A DNA stretch of 23,641 nucleotides from CAZTYI01 sp964466185 (GCA_964466185.1 CAYXMS010000024.1:1-23641); one strand, 5' to 3'; positions 1-6,393 are shown, numbered from the stretch's first letter. Numbers and translations: made by a program. Notes: generated by a model not told the origin, from the sequence alone.

Positions 1-75
1 TCAACTTTTTAAGAAAGAAATATTTTGCACCTTATATCCCAGTCCTAAAGGACTGAGTTTTACGGTGCGCTATTG
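1..75 (-). mobile_element. Partial IS605-type end relic at window edge
   Basis: A perfect 7-bp hairpin CAGTCCT-AA-AGGACTG lies at 40-55. Read on the minus strand it has the CTTTAG core followed by GGACTGGGATATAAGG, which resembles the left-end-like sequence of the tnpB element at 1711-1745 (CTTTAG, then TGGGAATATAAG). The adjacent bases AGAAATATTTTG-C-AC (18-30) recur at the relic near 18078-18092. Any body of this element would lie to the left, outside the window. No coding sequence is visible. Assignment rests on pattern similarity by eye. Confidence 0.4.
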
Positions 76-218
76 ATAAAAATAGGATATCTGTACTTTA
101 GTCTAACATTCATTAAAAAAAATGTTTAAAAAAAAAGTAAAAATAATAATAATAATAACTAGGGGGAACGTTTCTTCTCTATGTTTAAAATTAGGGTTGT
201 TTACGTTGTTATTTTTTT

Positions 219-458
219 ATGAAAATAAAAATTATTGGATCTGGGTGCGCAACATGTGAAAAGCTTCATCAAATGATTTTGAAGCTTAAAGAAGACGGTA
301 AAATTCCTAAAAATACTGAAATTGAATATAGCAAAGATATTAATGAATTAATTGAAAAGGGAATTATGGGTTCTCCAGCTTTGTTAATTAATGATAAAGT
401 CATAAAGGTCGGGATGGTAAAAAATGAACAGGAACTTCTAACTTTGATGGGTTTATAA
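219..458 (+). CDS. Small thioredoxin-fold CxxC protein (thioredoxin_3-like)
   Basis: A 79-aa single-domain protein of thioredoxin fold, the size of the small redox-active disulfide proteins often encoded next to DUF318/ArsP permeases. It opens with a beta strand (KIKIIGSG) leading into the CxxC motif C10-A-T-C13. The cis-proline motif follows at about residue 53 (GSPALLIND), so both hallmarks of the fold are present. There is no signal peptide, so it should be cytosolic. It ends at a TAA immediately followed by the ATG of the permease, so the two are surely one operon. No clear Shine-Dalgarno precedes the ATG, but an in-frame TAG at 192-194 rules out a longer form with ATG. A role in handing a thiol-bound metal or metalloid to the permease is inference. 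Confidence 0.8.
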   Translation: MKIKIIGSGCATCEKLHQMILKLKEDGKIPKNTEIEYSKDINELIEKGIMGSPALLINDKVIKVGMVKNEQELLTLMGL

Positions 459-1571
459 ATGAAAAAAAAAGACTGGAATATTTTGTTGTGGATCATTTTA
501 CTTTTTAGTTTTTTATACTTTGTACCCTCTAATGCTGACTGGTTTAAAACTTCTATACTTTCAGCTTTTGATTTGTTGCATGATTATGCTAAAAAACATG
601 TTTTAACTTGTTTGGTGCCTGCTTTGTTTATAGCCGGCGCTATGGCTGCTTTTGTACAAAAAGAAGCAATTTTAAAGTATTTAGGACATCGGTCTAAAAA
701 GCTTATTTCTTATTCTATTGCTTCTATTTCCGGAGCTATTTTAACTGTATGTTCTTGTACTATTTTACCATTGTTTGCAGGTATCAGAAAAAGAGGCGCA
801 GGATTAGGTCCGGCAATTACCTTTTTGTTTTCCGGACCGGCAATTAATATAGCTGCCATATTTTTAACCACCTCTGTACTTGGTATGAAAATAGGTTTAG
901 CAAGAGCTGTTTCAGCTGTTTTATTATCCATTGTTGTCGGATTAACAATGGCTTTGATTTTTAGGGAAAAAGGTGAAGAAGGCGGGCTTTTTATGCAAGA
1001 AAGCAAAAAAACAAAACTTTCCCAAAAAATTATATTTATTTTTTTTGCATTAATGATTGGTGTATTAGTAGTTAATGGATTACAAATTAATCAAGTAATT
1101 AAATACATTTTAATGTTTGTTTTTTCTACGCTTATAGTTTTATTAGTGATTTTTAAATTTCATAAAGAAACAATAAAAGAATGGTTTTTAGAAACTTGGA
1201 GTTTTTCAAAATTGATACTGCCGCTTTTAGGAATCGGCGTTTTTATTGCTGGATTTATTATGCCGTTATTACCTCAAAAAATAATCGAAAATTTTGTTGG
1301 TACAAATTCATTAATGGGAAATTTAATTGCTTCTGTTTTTGGAGCTTTTATGTATTTTTCTACTCTAACTGAAATTCCTATTCTGCAAGCTTTAATGAAT
1401 AAAGGAATGTCTTCAGGACCGGTTTTAACTTTACTGCTTGCCGGACCTTCTTTAAGTTTGCCAAATATGTTTGTGGTGAAAGGAGTGTTGGGAACAAAAA
1501 AAACTGCAGTATATGTTGTTTTAGTAATTATTTATTCAACAATTGCAGGATTAATATTTGGATGTTTTTAG
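459..1571 (+). CDS. DUF318/ArsP-type permease (putative metal/metalloid efflux)
   Basis: A 370-aa polytopic inner-membrane protein of the ArsP_1/DUF318 permease family (SO_0444-like). The family signature is clear: CSCT (C98, C100) followed by ILPLFAGIRKRGAGLGPA and FLFSGPAIN in the first half. The second half has a degenerate mirror (FSTLTEIP, then GPVLTLLLAGPSLSLPN), as expected of the internal repeat in these transporters. About ten hydrophobic segments are visible, with a hydrophilic loop around residues 175-190. Characterised family members export arsenicals or soft metals such as Cu and Zn, and the conserved cysteines are thought to bind the substrate. The substrate here cannot be read from sequence. 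It starts on the base after the thioredoxin-like gene's stop codon. No ArsR-type regulator is adjacent. Confidence 0.85.
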   Translation: MKKKDWNILLWIILLFSFLYFVPSNADWFKTSILSAFDLLHDYAKKHVLTCLVPALFIAGAMAAFVQKEAILKYLGHRSKKLISYSIASISGAILTVCSCTILPLFAGIRKRGAGLGPAITFLFSGPAINIAAIFLTTSVLGMKIGLARAVSAVLLSIVVGLTMALIFREKGEEGGLFMQESKKTKLSQKIIFIFFALMIGVLVVNGLQINQVIKYILMFVFSTLIVLLVIFKFHKETIKEWFLETWSFSKLILPLLGIGVFIAGFIMPLLPQKIIENFVGTNSLMGNLIASVFGAFMYFSTLTEIPILQALMNKGMSSGPVLTLLLAGPSLSLPNMFVVKGVLGTKKTAVYVVLVIIYSTIAGLIFGCF

Positions 1572-1704
1572 TTTTTTTAATTAAAATTAATACAAACAAA
1601 CATAACCACCTTTGCCTTTAAAGGAGAATGCAAAGCCAAAACATTTAAAGAATGTTGGATGCTAGCTTTAAACAATATTTGTGTAAATTTGTATCAACGA
1701 CGGC

Positions 1705-1745
1705 GTAATACCGCTTGCTTTAGCTATGGGAATATAAGCCGCCTT
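1705..1745 (+). repeat. Left-end-like imperfect hairpin of the tnpB element
   Basis: The segment TAATACCGCTTGCTTTAG followed by CTATGGGAATATAAG forms an imperfect stem around GCT-TT-AGC. Its CTTTAG core and the TGGGAATATAAG flank match the reverse complement of the hairpin at 40-55, and more weakly the one at 5205-5216. I take it as the left end, but it could be the right end of an older relic. A stretch just upstream (1600-1690) has no recognised gene. Confidence 0.4.
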
Positions 1746-1787
1746 TTTCTCTTTGCATCAAATCTTTTTTTTTACATTACTATTTTA

Positions 1788-2852
1788 ATGAAAATTGTAA
1801 ATTCCGCATATAAATATAGATTTTACCTAACAGAAGAGCAGAAAAAGCAGCTTGCTCATTCGTTTGGCTGCTCTAGATTTGTTTACAATAGATTTTTAAA
1901 AATTCGAACCGATGCATATTACGAAAAACATGAGAAGATTAACTATCACAAAACTAGCGAACTTTTAAGAGCTAAAAAAGGATAAAAACTTGAGCTGGCT
2001 TAACGATGTATCAAGTGTTGTTTTGCAGTAAACGCTTAGAAATTTAGACAAAGCCTTTACAATTTTTTTTGCCAAAAGAGTGCTATCTCCAAAGTTTAAG
2101 AAGAAAAATTCTAGGCAGTCTGTCCGCTATGCTAAATCTGGATTTGTTTTTTCCAACGGTCTGTTGATAATAGCGAAAAATCAAGATCCTTTAAATATAC
2201 GATGGTCAAGAAGGTTTAATGGAGAACCAACATCTGTAATTATATCCAAAGATTGTGCAGATAGATATTTCGTGTCATTTGCAGTAGAGGACCAAGTTTT
2301 TGAGTTTTCAAAAATAGAAAAAACAGTTGGTGTAGATGTGGGGATTAAAGATGTTTGCGTAACATCAGACGGTTTTAGCTCAGGCTCACCTCAATACACA
2401 AGAAAGCAAGATTAAAAGTGGCAAAAGTCCACGCAAAGATTTTAGATAATCATGGTGATTTTAACAATAAGCTAACAACAAAGCTAATATGCGAAAATCA
2501 AGCAATAGCAGTTGAAAGCCTTAATGTTAAAGGCATGCAGAAGAATAGGAACTTAGCTAAATCCATAGCTGACTCAAGCTGGGGGGATTTTTTTAGCAAG
2601 CTTAAGTACAAATCTAAGTGGTATGGAAGGGGGATTTTGGAAATCGATCGTTTTTTTCTTTCTTCTAAAAGATGCAGTTGTTGCGGACATATTCACAATG
2701 GATTAAAGCTGGGTAATAGAATCTGGGAGTGTCCTTCTTGTAAGAAAACACTTGATAGAGATATTAATGCAGCTAAGAATATTTTAACTGTCGGGCTGGC
2801 GGGGTTAGCCTTTGGAGAGAACGGAAGACTCGGCATCGAGAATTCGATGTAA
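1788..2852 (+). pseudogene. tnpB: tnpB (IS605 OrfB) pseudogene
   Basis: RNA-guided nuclease/OrfB of IS200/IS605 elements, broken at three points. The N-terminal helix-turn-helix part (YKYRFYLTEEQKKQLAHSFG) runs from 1788 to about 1966, where a frameshift occurs. Frame 1 then continues (ELKKDKNLSWLNDV...) from 1969, with an in-frame TAA at 2029-2031 where CAA (Gln) is expected. RuvC-I VGVDVGIKD is near 2330. At about 2405-2412 roughly 20 codons are missing (the usual basic KKL...SRKKKGSK helix) and the frame changes. The last part, to the stop at 2850-2852, keeps the catalytic Glu (AVESLNVKGM), the zinc ribbon (CSCCGH and CPSC) and the RuvC-III Asp (LDRDINAAKNI). The product cannot be made intact. 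Confidence 0.85.
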
Positions 2853-2906
2853 AGCTGTTCTCGATGAATTAGGAATCCCCTGGCTTTAGCCATGGGGAGC
2901 TGTCAA
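2834..2906 (+). ncRNA. Candidate omega-RNA 3' scaffold of the tnpB element
   Basis: Two hairpins follow each other across the tnpB stop codon. The first is a perfect 9-bp stem CATCGAGAA (2834-2842) with TTCTCGATG (2858-2866). The second is the right-end hairpin CCCC-TGGCT-TT-AGCCA-T-GGGG (2877-2897). TCAA ends the element at 2906. In described TnpB systems the guide RNA (omega-RNA/reRNA) is made from exactly this part of the element and runs past the right end into flanking DNA, which acts as guide. The structure is seen directly; expression is not known. If made, the guide would begin at 2907 and correspond to the 3' end of the helix-turn-helix gene. Confidence 0.4.
2877..2906 (+). repeat. 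IS605-type right-end hairpin and TCAA terminus
   Basis: Stem CCCC-TGGCT (2877-2885), loop TT, AGCCA (2888-2892), one unpaired T, GGGG (2894-2897), then AGCTG and TCAA (2903-2906). The reverse complement of TCA at 2903-2905 is the TGA stop of the gene on the minus strand. Similar ends are seen at 5909-5933 (plus) and at 5964-5990 and about 17963-17995 (minus). Confidence 0.7.
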
Positions 2907-4396
2907 TTATAGTAAAAATAGGGCATAAATAATCCTAGATCAATCTTAAACACCTGGCTCAACCCCATAGCAATTTTTTCAGAAACCAGTTTTTTCTGAT
3001 TTTCAATTCTAGAGATTGTTGATTGACTTGCTGCTACATTAGGAAAAAGCTGATTAATTTTCATCCCCAATTGTTTTTGAGACCAGTTTTGCATCGTGCG
3101 CAATTTTTTTAGAGTTTTTGAACGATCCAATTTTTCTTTTTCCCGTAAAATTCTCATTTCTTTAATAATTTGTTTGGCAACAGAATTAATTTTAGCGCTA
3201 TATACAGCAATTAGACCTTTAGTTTTATTATAGATTCCTGTTTGAGACTGTATTTGCTTTTCAAAATTAAAATAAGAAAAATTTAATAATTTTTCAAGTC
3301 GTTGCCTATTCTTATTTGTTTTTGCTTGCTCAATGAAAACTGTTTTAAAAGCTGCACAAAAATAATTTGGTTGCCGATTCCCATTTTCTTTTTTAATTTT
3401 AGCTAGTATTTTTTTTTGCAGGTTTGTTATTTTTTGTATTAAAGCAGATTGATTGATCTGGCAATTGCGAATAGCTGCATAGCGTATCTGCAAAATAACA
3501 TGTTTTGATCTTTTATTTTGTAGATGAACCCCCATTTTAAGGTTTAAAAAGTTTTCCAAAAAAGATGATTGTGTCTTAATCTGCGTTTGAATGTGTTTTA
3601 GGTTCTTTGCATAATAATTTAAAACTTTCTTAATCTCTGGATTTTTAGATTCCAATCGTTGTTGCGCTTTTTGAATCTCTTTTAAAGCTTTTTGAATATA
3701 TTTAACAATTCCCTTGTCAGGGGAAATCAAACCTTGGGCGCTTTGGTTAATAAGTTTCTCGCCTTTTTTTCTTAAAAGTGAATCTTTTTTCTTTTCATCA
3801 ATTTCCCGGTCAGCCTCATTAATCCATTTAGGCATATTCATTGTTGCATTGCATGTTCTATAATAGTCTGTGTCTTTAAGAAAAATAAACCCGTTCGGCT
3901 TAGAGGTTTTCTCTTGTTGATATTTTTCCCACTTAGCCTTGTTATAGGCAATCAAACAAGGGTTTCCACTACTATGAGCAGCATTACGAACGGCATGTTT
4001 TTTCAGATGATCTTTAACCTTCATAGAAATATTACTTGCAGACTTTCCTTGAACTTGCGCGCCAATACTTTCAAAATGTAGTTTCGTCTGATAGCAAACA
4101 ATCAATTGTTGAAAAAAAAAGAGGACTCTTCTTTCAATATGTTCTTCAATCATTTCGGAGTATTTCTTAGTAATTGAAAGCGTATCCGGAAGTTTCTTAG
4201 TTTTGTGTGGATTTTTATAAATATAATCTTTTTTATTTAATCTTTGCAGGCTAGAGTTGTCTTGAAATATCCTGTCTGTCAAAGAACAGGTTTCACCATG
4301 CTCAGGAGCATACTGAACTCTCGAACCTTTTTTAAGCGGTTTAACATAAAGAGGCCCTATTTTAGGATCAGCATTTATTTTAGAAAGATTAGACAT
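2903..4396 (-). CDS. 497-aa protein with C-terminal Cro/CI-type HTH, function unknown
   Basis: The final ~75 residues form a Cro/CI (XRE) helix-turn-helix domain (LKKLRTMQNWSQKQLG, then SQSTISRIENQKKLVSEKIA), so DNA binding is likely. The preceding ~420 residues are lysine-rich and largely helical, with coiled-coil-like stretches (about 205-290) and no family I recognise. No signal peptide or membrane segment is seen. A C-terminal rather than N-terminal HTH on so long a protein is unusual. The stop codon TGA is formed by the TCA of the TCAA terminus of the neighbouring IS605-type element, so the native C-terminus may have been cut or replaced, though the HTH itself is complete. A 16-bp palindrome lies about 30 bp upstream of the start, a possible self-regulation site. 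Confidence 0.7.
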   Translation of the reverse strand: MSNLSKINADPKIGPLYVKPLKKGSRVQYAPEHGETCSLTDRIFQDNSSLQRLNKKDYIYKNPHKTKKLPDTLSITKKYSEMIEEHIERRVLFFFQQLIVCYQTKLHFESIGAQVQGKSASNISMKVKDHLKKHAVRNAAHSSGNPCLIAYNKAKWEKYQQEKTSKPNGFIFLKDTDYYRTCNATMNMPKWINEADREIDEKKKDSLLRKKGEKLINQSAQGLISPDKGIVKYIQKALKEIQKAQQRLESKNPEIKKVLNYYAKNLKHIQTQIKTQSSFLENFLNLKMGVHLQNKRSKHVILQIRYAAIRNCQINQSALIQKITNLQKKILAKIKKENGNRQPNYFCAAFKTVFIEQAKTNKNRQRLEKLLNFSYFNFEKQIQSQTGIYNKTKGLIAVYSAKINSVAKQIIKEMRILREKEKLDRSKTLKKLRTMQNWSQKQLGMKINQLFPNVAASQSTISRIENQKKLVSEKIAMGLSQVFKIDLGLFMPYFYYN

Positions 4397-4426
4397 ATAA
4401 AAATAAAATTATTATAAAAATAATAT

Positions 4427-4442
4427 ATAGATTGTAATCTAT
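4427..4442. promoter_or_regulatory. Candidate operator palindrome upstream of the HTH gene
   Basis: ATAGATT-gt-AATCTAT is a perfect 7-bp inverted repeat with a 2-bp spacer, 31 bp upstream of the ATG (4396) of the minus-strand HTH gene, where a promoter or autoregulatory operator would be expected. The region is very AT-rich, so a chance palindrome is possible. Confidence 0.35.
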
Positions 4443-4499
4443 TAATAAGAAATATTCAATGTTTTTATATAATTTAAAAAATAATTTAAAAATAAAATA

Positions 4500-4830
4500 T
4501 TTTTTAGATATATTAAGCAATCTCTGGATTATGTTCTTGAATCCATCTCTTTTTGTAATTTGACAATACTGGTGTAGAAAGAAGATATAGTAATTTCAAA
4601 GGCCCTTTTGTAAATCATAAATGATATAAGTAATGATCTTTAATATGTTAAAATTCATTTCTTTTGAAATTCTAATTGGCGTAAAAGCATCATTTTCTGC
4701 AATTAAAAATAATTTTTGCTTTTAAGCTGTAATCTTTTAATTGTAAGTTTTCTGTTTATGGATGTAATTATAACTTTATGCTGCTATCGACAACTAAAAT
4801 ATTGTCATTTTGAATTTCGGTTTTAATTAT
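4500..4830 (-). pseudogene. Possible relic of a DDE transposase
   Basis: No open frame exists, but the minus strand gives fragments in one frame that resemble the DDE transposases whose catalytic core begins LIVDDSI and whose end reads YLV...YKKRW.(I/V)E.YHKS. Here NDNILVVDSSIK is near 4800 (minus) and KGPLKLLYLL...LSNYKKRWIQEHN lies near 4600-4530. In between, a different frame carries AENDAFTPIRISKEMNF. Several stops and deletions separate the pieces. Weak evidence by eye: treat as a suggestion. The rest of 4397-4930 shows no gene. Confidence 0.3.
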
Positions 4831-4997
4831 TTAAAAACCGGCAACTTTGACTAAAAAAAATTTTGAAACAAAAAAATAATTTTATTTATTTTTAAAAAAA
4901 ATATATACTTTTTTGCTTAATAATTTACAAGGTCTCTGTCAGCTACCTTATGTCTAAAGATGGGAGCTTGGGATACAGCTCTAGCTGACTAGCCTAA

Positions 4998-5010
4998 GTC
5001 CTGTGAGGAC
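4998..5010. repeat. Short perfect hairpin AGTCCT-g-AGGACT region
   Basis: AAGTCCTGTGAGGACTGCTAGCC contains the stem AGTCCT/AGGACT with loop GTG, placed between two GCTAG-type segments (4990-4994, 5013-5017). It lies inside the relic at 4935-5220 and could be part of a structured RNA from that element. No expression evidence can be read from sequence. Confidence 0.35.
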
Positions 5011-5204
5011 TGCTAGCCTCTTGTGCTCTGTTGTTAGTGGTTAAAAGTTCTAAGAGGTAGGAGCGGTGCTGCTAACTTAAAAAGCCTTTCCAACATTGGC
5101 GAAGAGGAATTTGCTGGTTTTTAGGTTTCATGGTGGTTTTATTTTAGCCATCGGAAAAATCTGAGTTTTTTTAACTTAAACGGAGGGTCGGTATTTACTT
5201 TCTA

Positions 5205-5216
5205 TGTCTAAAGACA
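5205..5216. repeat. IS605-type end hairpin directly upstream of the methyltransferase
   Basis: Perfect stem TGTCT-AA-AGACA followed by GGGG (5217-5220). The AGGGG at 5216-5220 lies 5 bases before the ATG at 5226, so the end of the relic appears to provide the ribosome-binding site of the methyltransferase gene. Confidence 0.45.
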
Positions 5217-5225
5217 GGGGTATCC

Positions 5226-5876
5226 ATGCCGTCATTTTTTATGAAATTATTTTTATGTAATATTTTTATTTTTTTGACTATATGTAGTTTTAGTAACGAT
5301 CTCAATGATTTATTTGCTATTCATAAACAAGGCAAACAAATAGGAAGAGAAGAATATGTTAGAAAATTAATTAAACCAGGCGATATTGGTGCTGAAATTG
5401 GCGTATGTTATGGTATATTTTCAAATAAAGTTCTTCTTCCAGCGCAACCTTCTAAATTGTATTTAATTGATCCGTGGGAATATGGATTACGAACTAGAGT
5501 CGAAAATAATCCGACTCCTGAAAAACAAAAAATTAGAGATGAAGATTACGAAAATGTTTGTAAACTTTTTGCACCTTATAAAAATGTTGAAATTATTAGA
5601 CTTAAATCAGAAGATGCTGTAAGCATGTTCGAAGATAATTATTTTGATTATGTTTATGTTGATGGAGCACATACATATGCAGCAGTTACGCTAGATCTAA
5701 ATAATTATTTTTATAAAGTAAAAGTTGGCGGATATATAATTGGAGATGATTATAGTAGAGACTGGTCTGAAGTTATTCGAGCTGTAGATGATTTTCTTAG
5801 AGAGCATCAGGGGGAATATGAATTGGTTGCACCCCTTGGAATGAGCAGACAATATGCTATAAAGAGACTTAAATAA
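5226..5876 (+). CDS. Class I SAM-dependent methyltransferase (Methyltransf_24-like) with signal peptide
   Basis: A 216-aa protein with the Rossmann-type methyltransferase pattern: motif I GAEIGVCYG (residues 55-63), an acidic end of strand 2 (LIDPW, D82), and VDGAHTY (D146, H149) followed by VGGYIIGDDY, which is typical of the Methyltransf_24 group that often acts on sugars or cell-surface glycans. The N-terminus is a hydrophobic signal-like segment ending LTIC at residues 17-20, a possible lipobox, which is odd for an enzyme needing cytosolic SAM. A second ATG at 5241 (MKLFLCN...) would give a cleaner signal peptide, but only 5226 has an AGGGG at proper distance. IS605-type ends lie 10 bp upstream and about 30 bp downstream. 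The substrate is unknown. Confidence 0.8.
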   Translation: MPSFFMKLFLCNIFIFLTICSFSNDLNDLFAIHKQGKQIGREEYVRKLIKPGDIGAEIGVCYGIFSNKVLLPAQPSKLYLIDPWEYGLRTRVENNPTPEKQKIRDEDYENVCKLFAPYKNVEIIRLKSEDAVSMFEDNYFDYVYVDGAHTYAAVTLDLNNYFYKVKVGGYIIGDDYSRDWSEVIRAVDDFLREHQGEYELVAPLGMSRQYAIKRLK

Positions 5877-5904
5877 CAAATAATGTTGAACAAATGACAT
5901 GACG

Positions 5905-5933
5905 CAATCCCCTAGATTTGTTTATGGGGTCAA
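5905..5933 (+). repeat. IS605-type right-end relic after the methyltransferase
   Basis: CAATCCCCTAGATTTG followed by TTTATGGGG and TCAA (5930-5933) matches the intact right end at 2874-2906 in order and spacing (AATCCCC, TT-containing loop, ATGGGG, TCAA), apart from a missing 5-base spacer. The stem is partly decayed. It lies 29 bp after the methyltransferase stop and in the same orientation as that gene. Confidence 0.5.
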
Positions 5934-5963
5934 GGAATGCAATTAAAATAATGCCTGTAATAC

Positions 5964-5990
5964 TTGAACCTTCCTCGCCTAAAGGCGAGG
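5964..5990 (-). repeat. IS605-type right-end hairpin of the second tnpB relic
   Basis: Perfect 8-bp stem CCTCGCCT-AA-AGGCGAGG (5973-5990). On the minus strand the order is AGAATCCCTCGCC-TTTA-GGCGAGG-AAGGT-TCAA, the same as the right end at 2874-2906, with TCAA at 5967-5964. Confidence 0.65.
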
Positions 5991-6393
5991 GATTCTTGGT
6001 TTCTAGTTTTGAGCAACCTTAGCAGCTTTCTAAGCTTACCGACGCACCGGCGGCCTTAATGTTTATTCCTGCACTCAGATCTCTGTCGATTCTTAATTCG
6101 TATTAAAAACATGCTCCAGTTAACGACGTTAATTGTCCTGGCTAAATTCTTTAATTCCTGCAGCATTACTTTAATATTCATCGTCTCAATACTGATGATG
6201 TCGTGGCTTTTGATAATCATCAGTGCTAATTTGTAAAAAAATCCAGACGCTGGCATTTAAATTTACAATGCAAAAAAATGTAACTTTTTTCTAGCTTTAT
6301 AGCTATTTTTAGAATCTTTTTTCTTAAAAGAAAGCTGCCTACTCACAAACCTTAGTTTTTTTAAACCCTTCCTTAAAAATTTGGGTTTTTTTT
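5964..6393 (-). pseudogene. tnpB: Second tnpB (IS605 OrfB) relic, zinc ribbon deleted
   Basis: The minus strand from 6393 gives the TnpB central region in nearly one frame: KPKFLRKGLKKLRFVSRQ, then LSFKKKDSKNSYKARKK. After two stop codons it continues FFYKLALMIIKSHDIISIE and TMNIKVMLQELKNLA (6245-6120), which contains the RuvC Glu. It then reads VVNWSMF and, in another frame, DRDLSAGINIKAAGASVS to a stop near 6017. The ~45 codons with the zinc ribbon, normally between WSxF and DRD, are missing, as are the N-terminal helix-turn-helix and RuvC-I. A right-end hairpin and TTCAA follow. It is clearly non-functional and older than the copy at 1788-2852. Confidence 0.75.

Larger units (their letters stand above)
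1690..2906 (+). mobile_element. IS200/IS605-type element with decayed tnpB, no tnpA
   Basis: The element comprises a left-end-like hairpin region (1705-1745, TTGCTTTAGCTATGGG), a broken tnpB (1788-2852) and a well-formed right end: GGAATCCCC, the stem TGGCT-TT-AGCCA, GGGG, then TCAA at 2903-2906. The AATCCCC...GGGG...TCAA layout is typical of IS200/IS605 right ends, where TCAA is a cleavage-site tetranucleotide. No tyrosine transposase TnpA is present, so movement would need TnpA in trans. The left boundary is uncertain by tens of bases. The right end abuts and modifies the 3' end of the convergent helix-turn-helix gene. Confidence 0.75.
4935..5220 (-). mobile_element. tnpB-less IS605-type relic (MITE-like)
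   Basis: Two CTAAAG-core hairpins lie about 255 bp apart: CTTATGTCTAAAGATGGGAG (4947-4966, imperfect) and TGTCT-AA-AGACA (5205-5216, perfect). Minus-strand reading of the first gives AAGCTCCCATCTTTAGAC and, further on, GCTGACA, which resembles the end at 16945-16975. The DNA between is less AT-rich than its surroundings and contains local inverted repeats (GCTAGC...; AGTCCTgtgAGGACT at 4998-5010) but no open frame. I read it as a decayed end-to-end element or two overlapping ends; the orientation of the second hairpin is ambiguous because it is symmetric. Confidence 0.4.

Noticed and set aside
710..1006. Long minus-strand open frame inside the permease gene
   Set aside because: A shadow of a well-supported gene: no RBS, no domain, and the plus-strand permease is clear across the same bases. 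The same holds for the other antisense frames.
1611..1650. Palindromes CCTTTAAAGG and AACATT-taaag-AATGTT between the permease and the tnpB element
   Set aside because: Too short and AT-rich to call as ends or as a terminator. They could be further decayed relics, but there is no second supporting feature.
4930..5220. tmRNA, RNase P or group II intron domain, because of the GC-richer, hairpin-rich stretch
   Set aside because: None of the diagnostic parts were found (no tRNA-like ends or tag frame, no domain V GAGC/GAAA structure). The flanking CTAAAG hairpins fit an IS605-type relic better.
6363..6393. AAACCC...GGGTTT followed by eight T, looking like a plus-strand terminator
   Set aside because: The same bases read on the minus strand as the KPKFLRKGLKK part of the tnpB relic, and the stem is only 6 bp with a 14-base loop. 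Probably coincidence in an old coding sequence.
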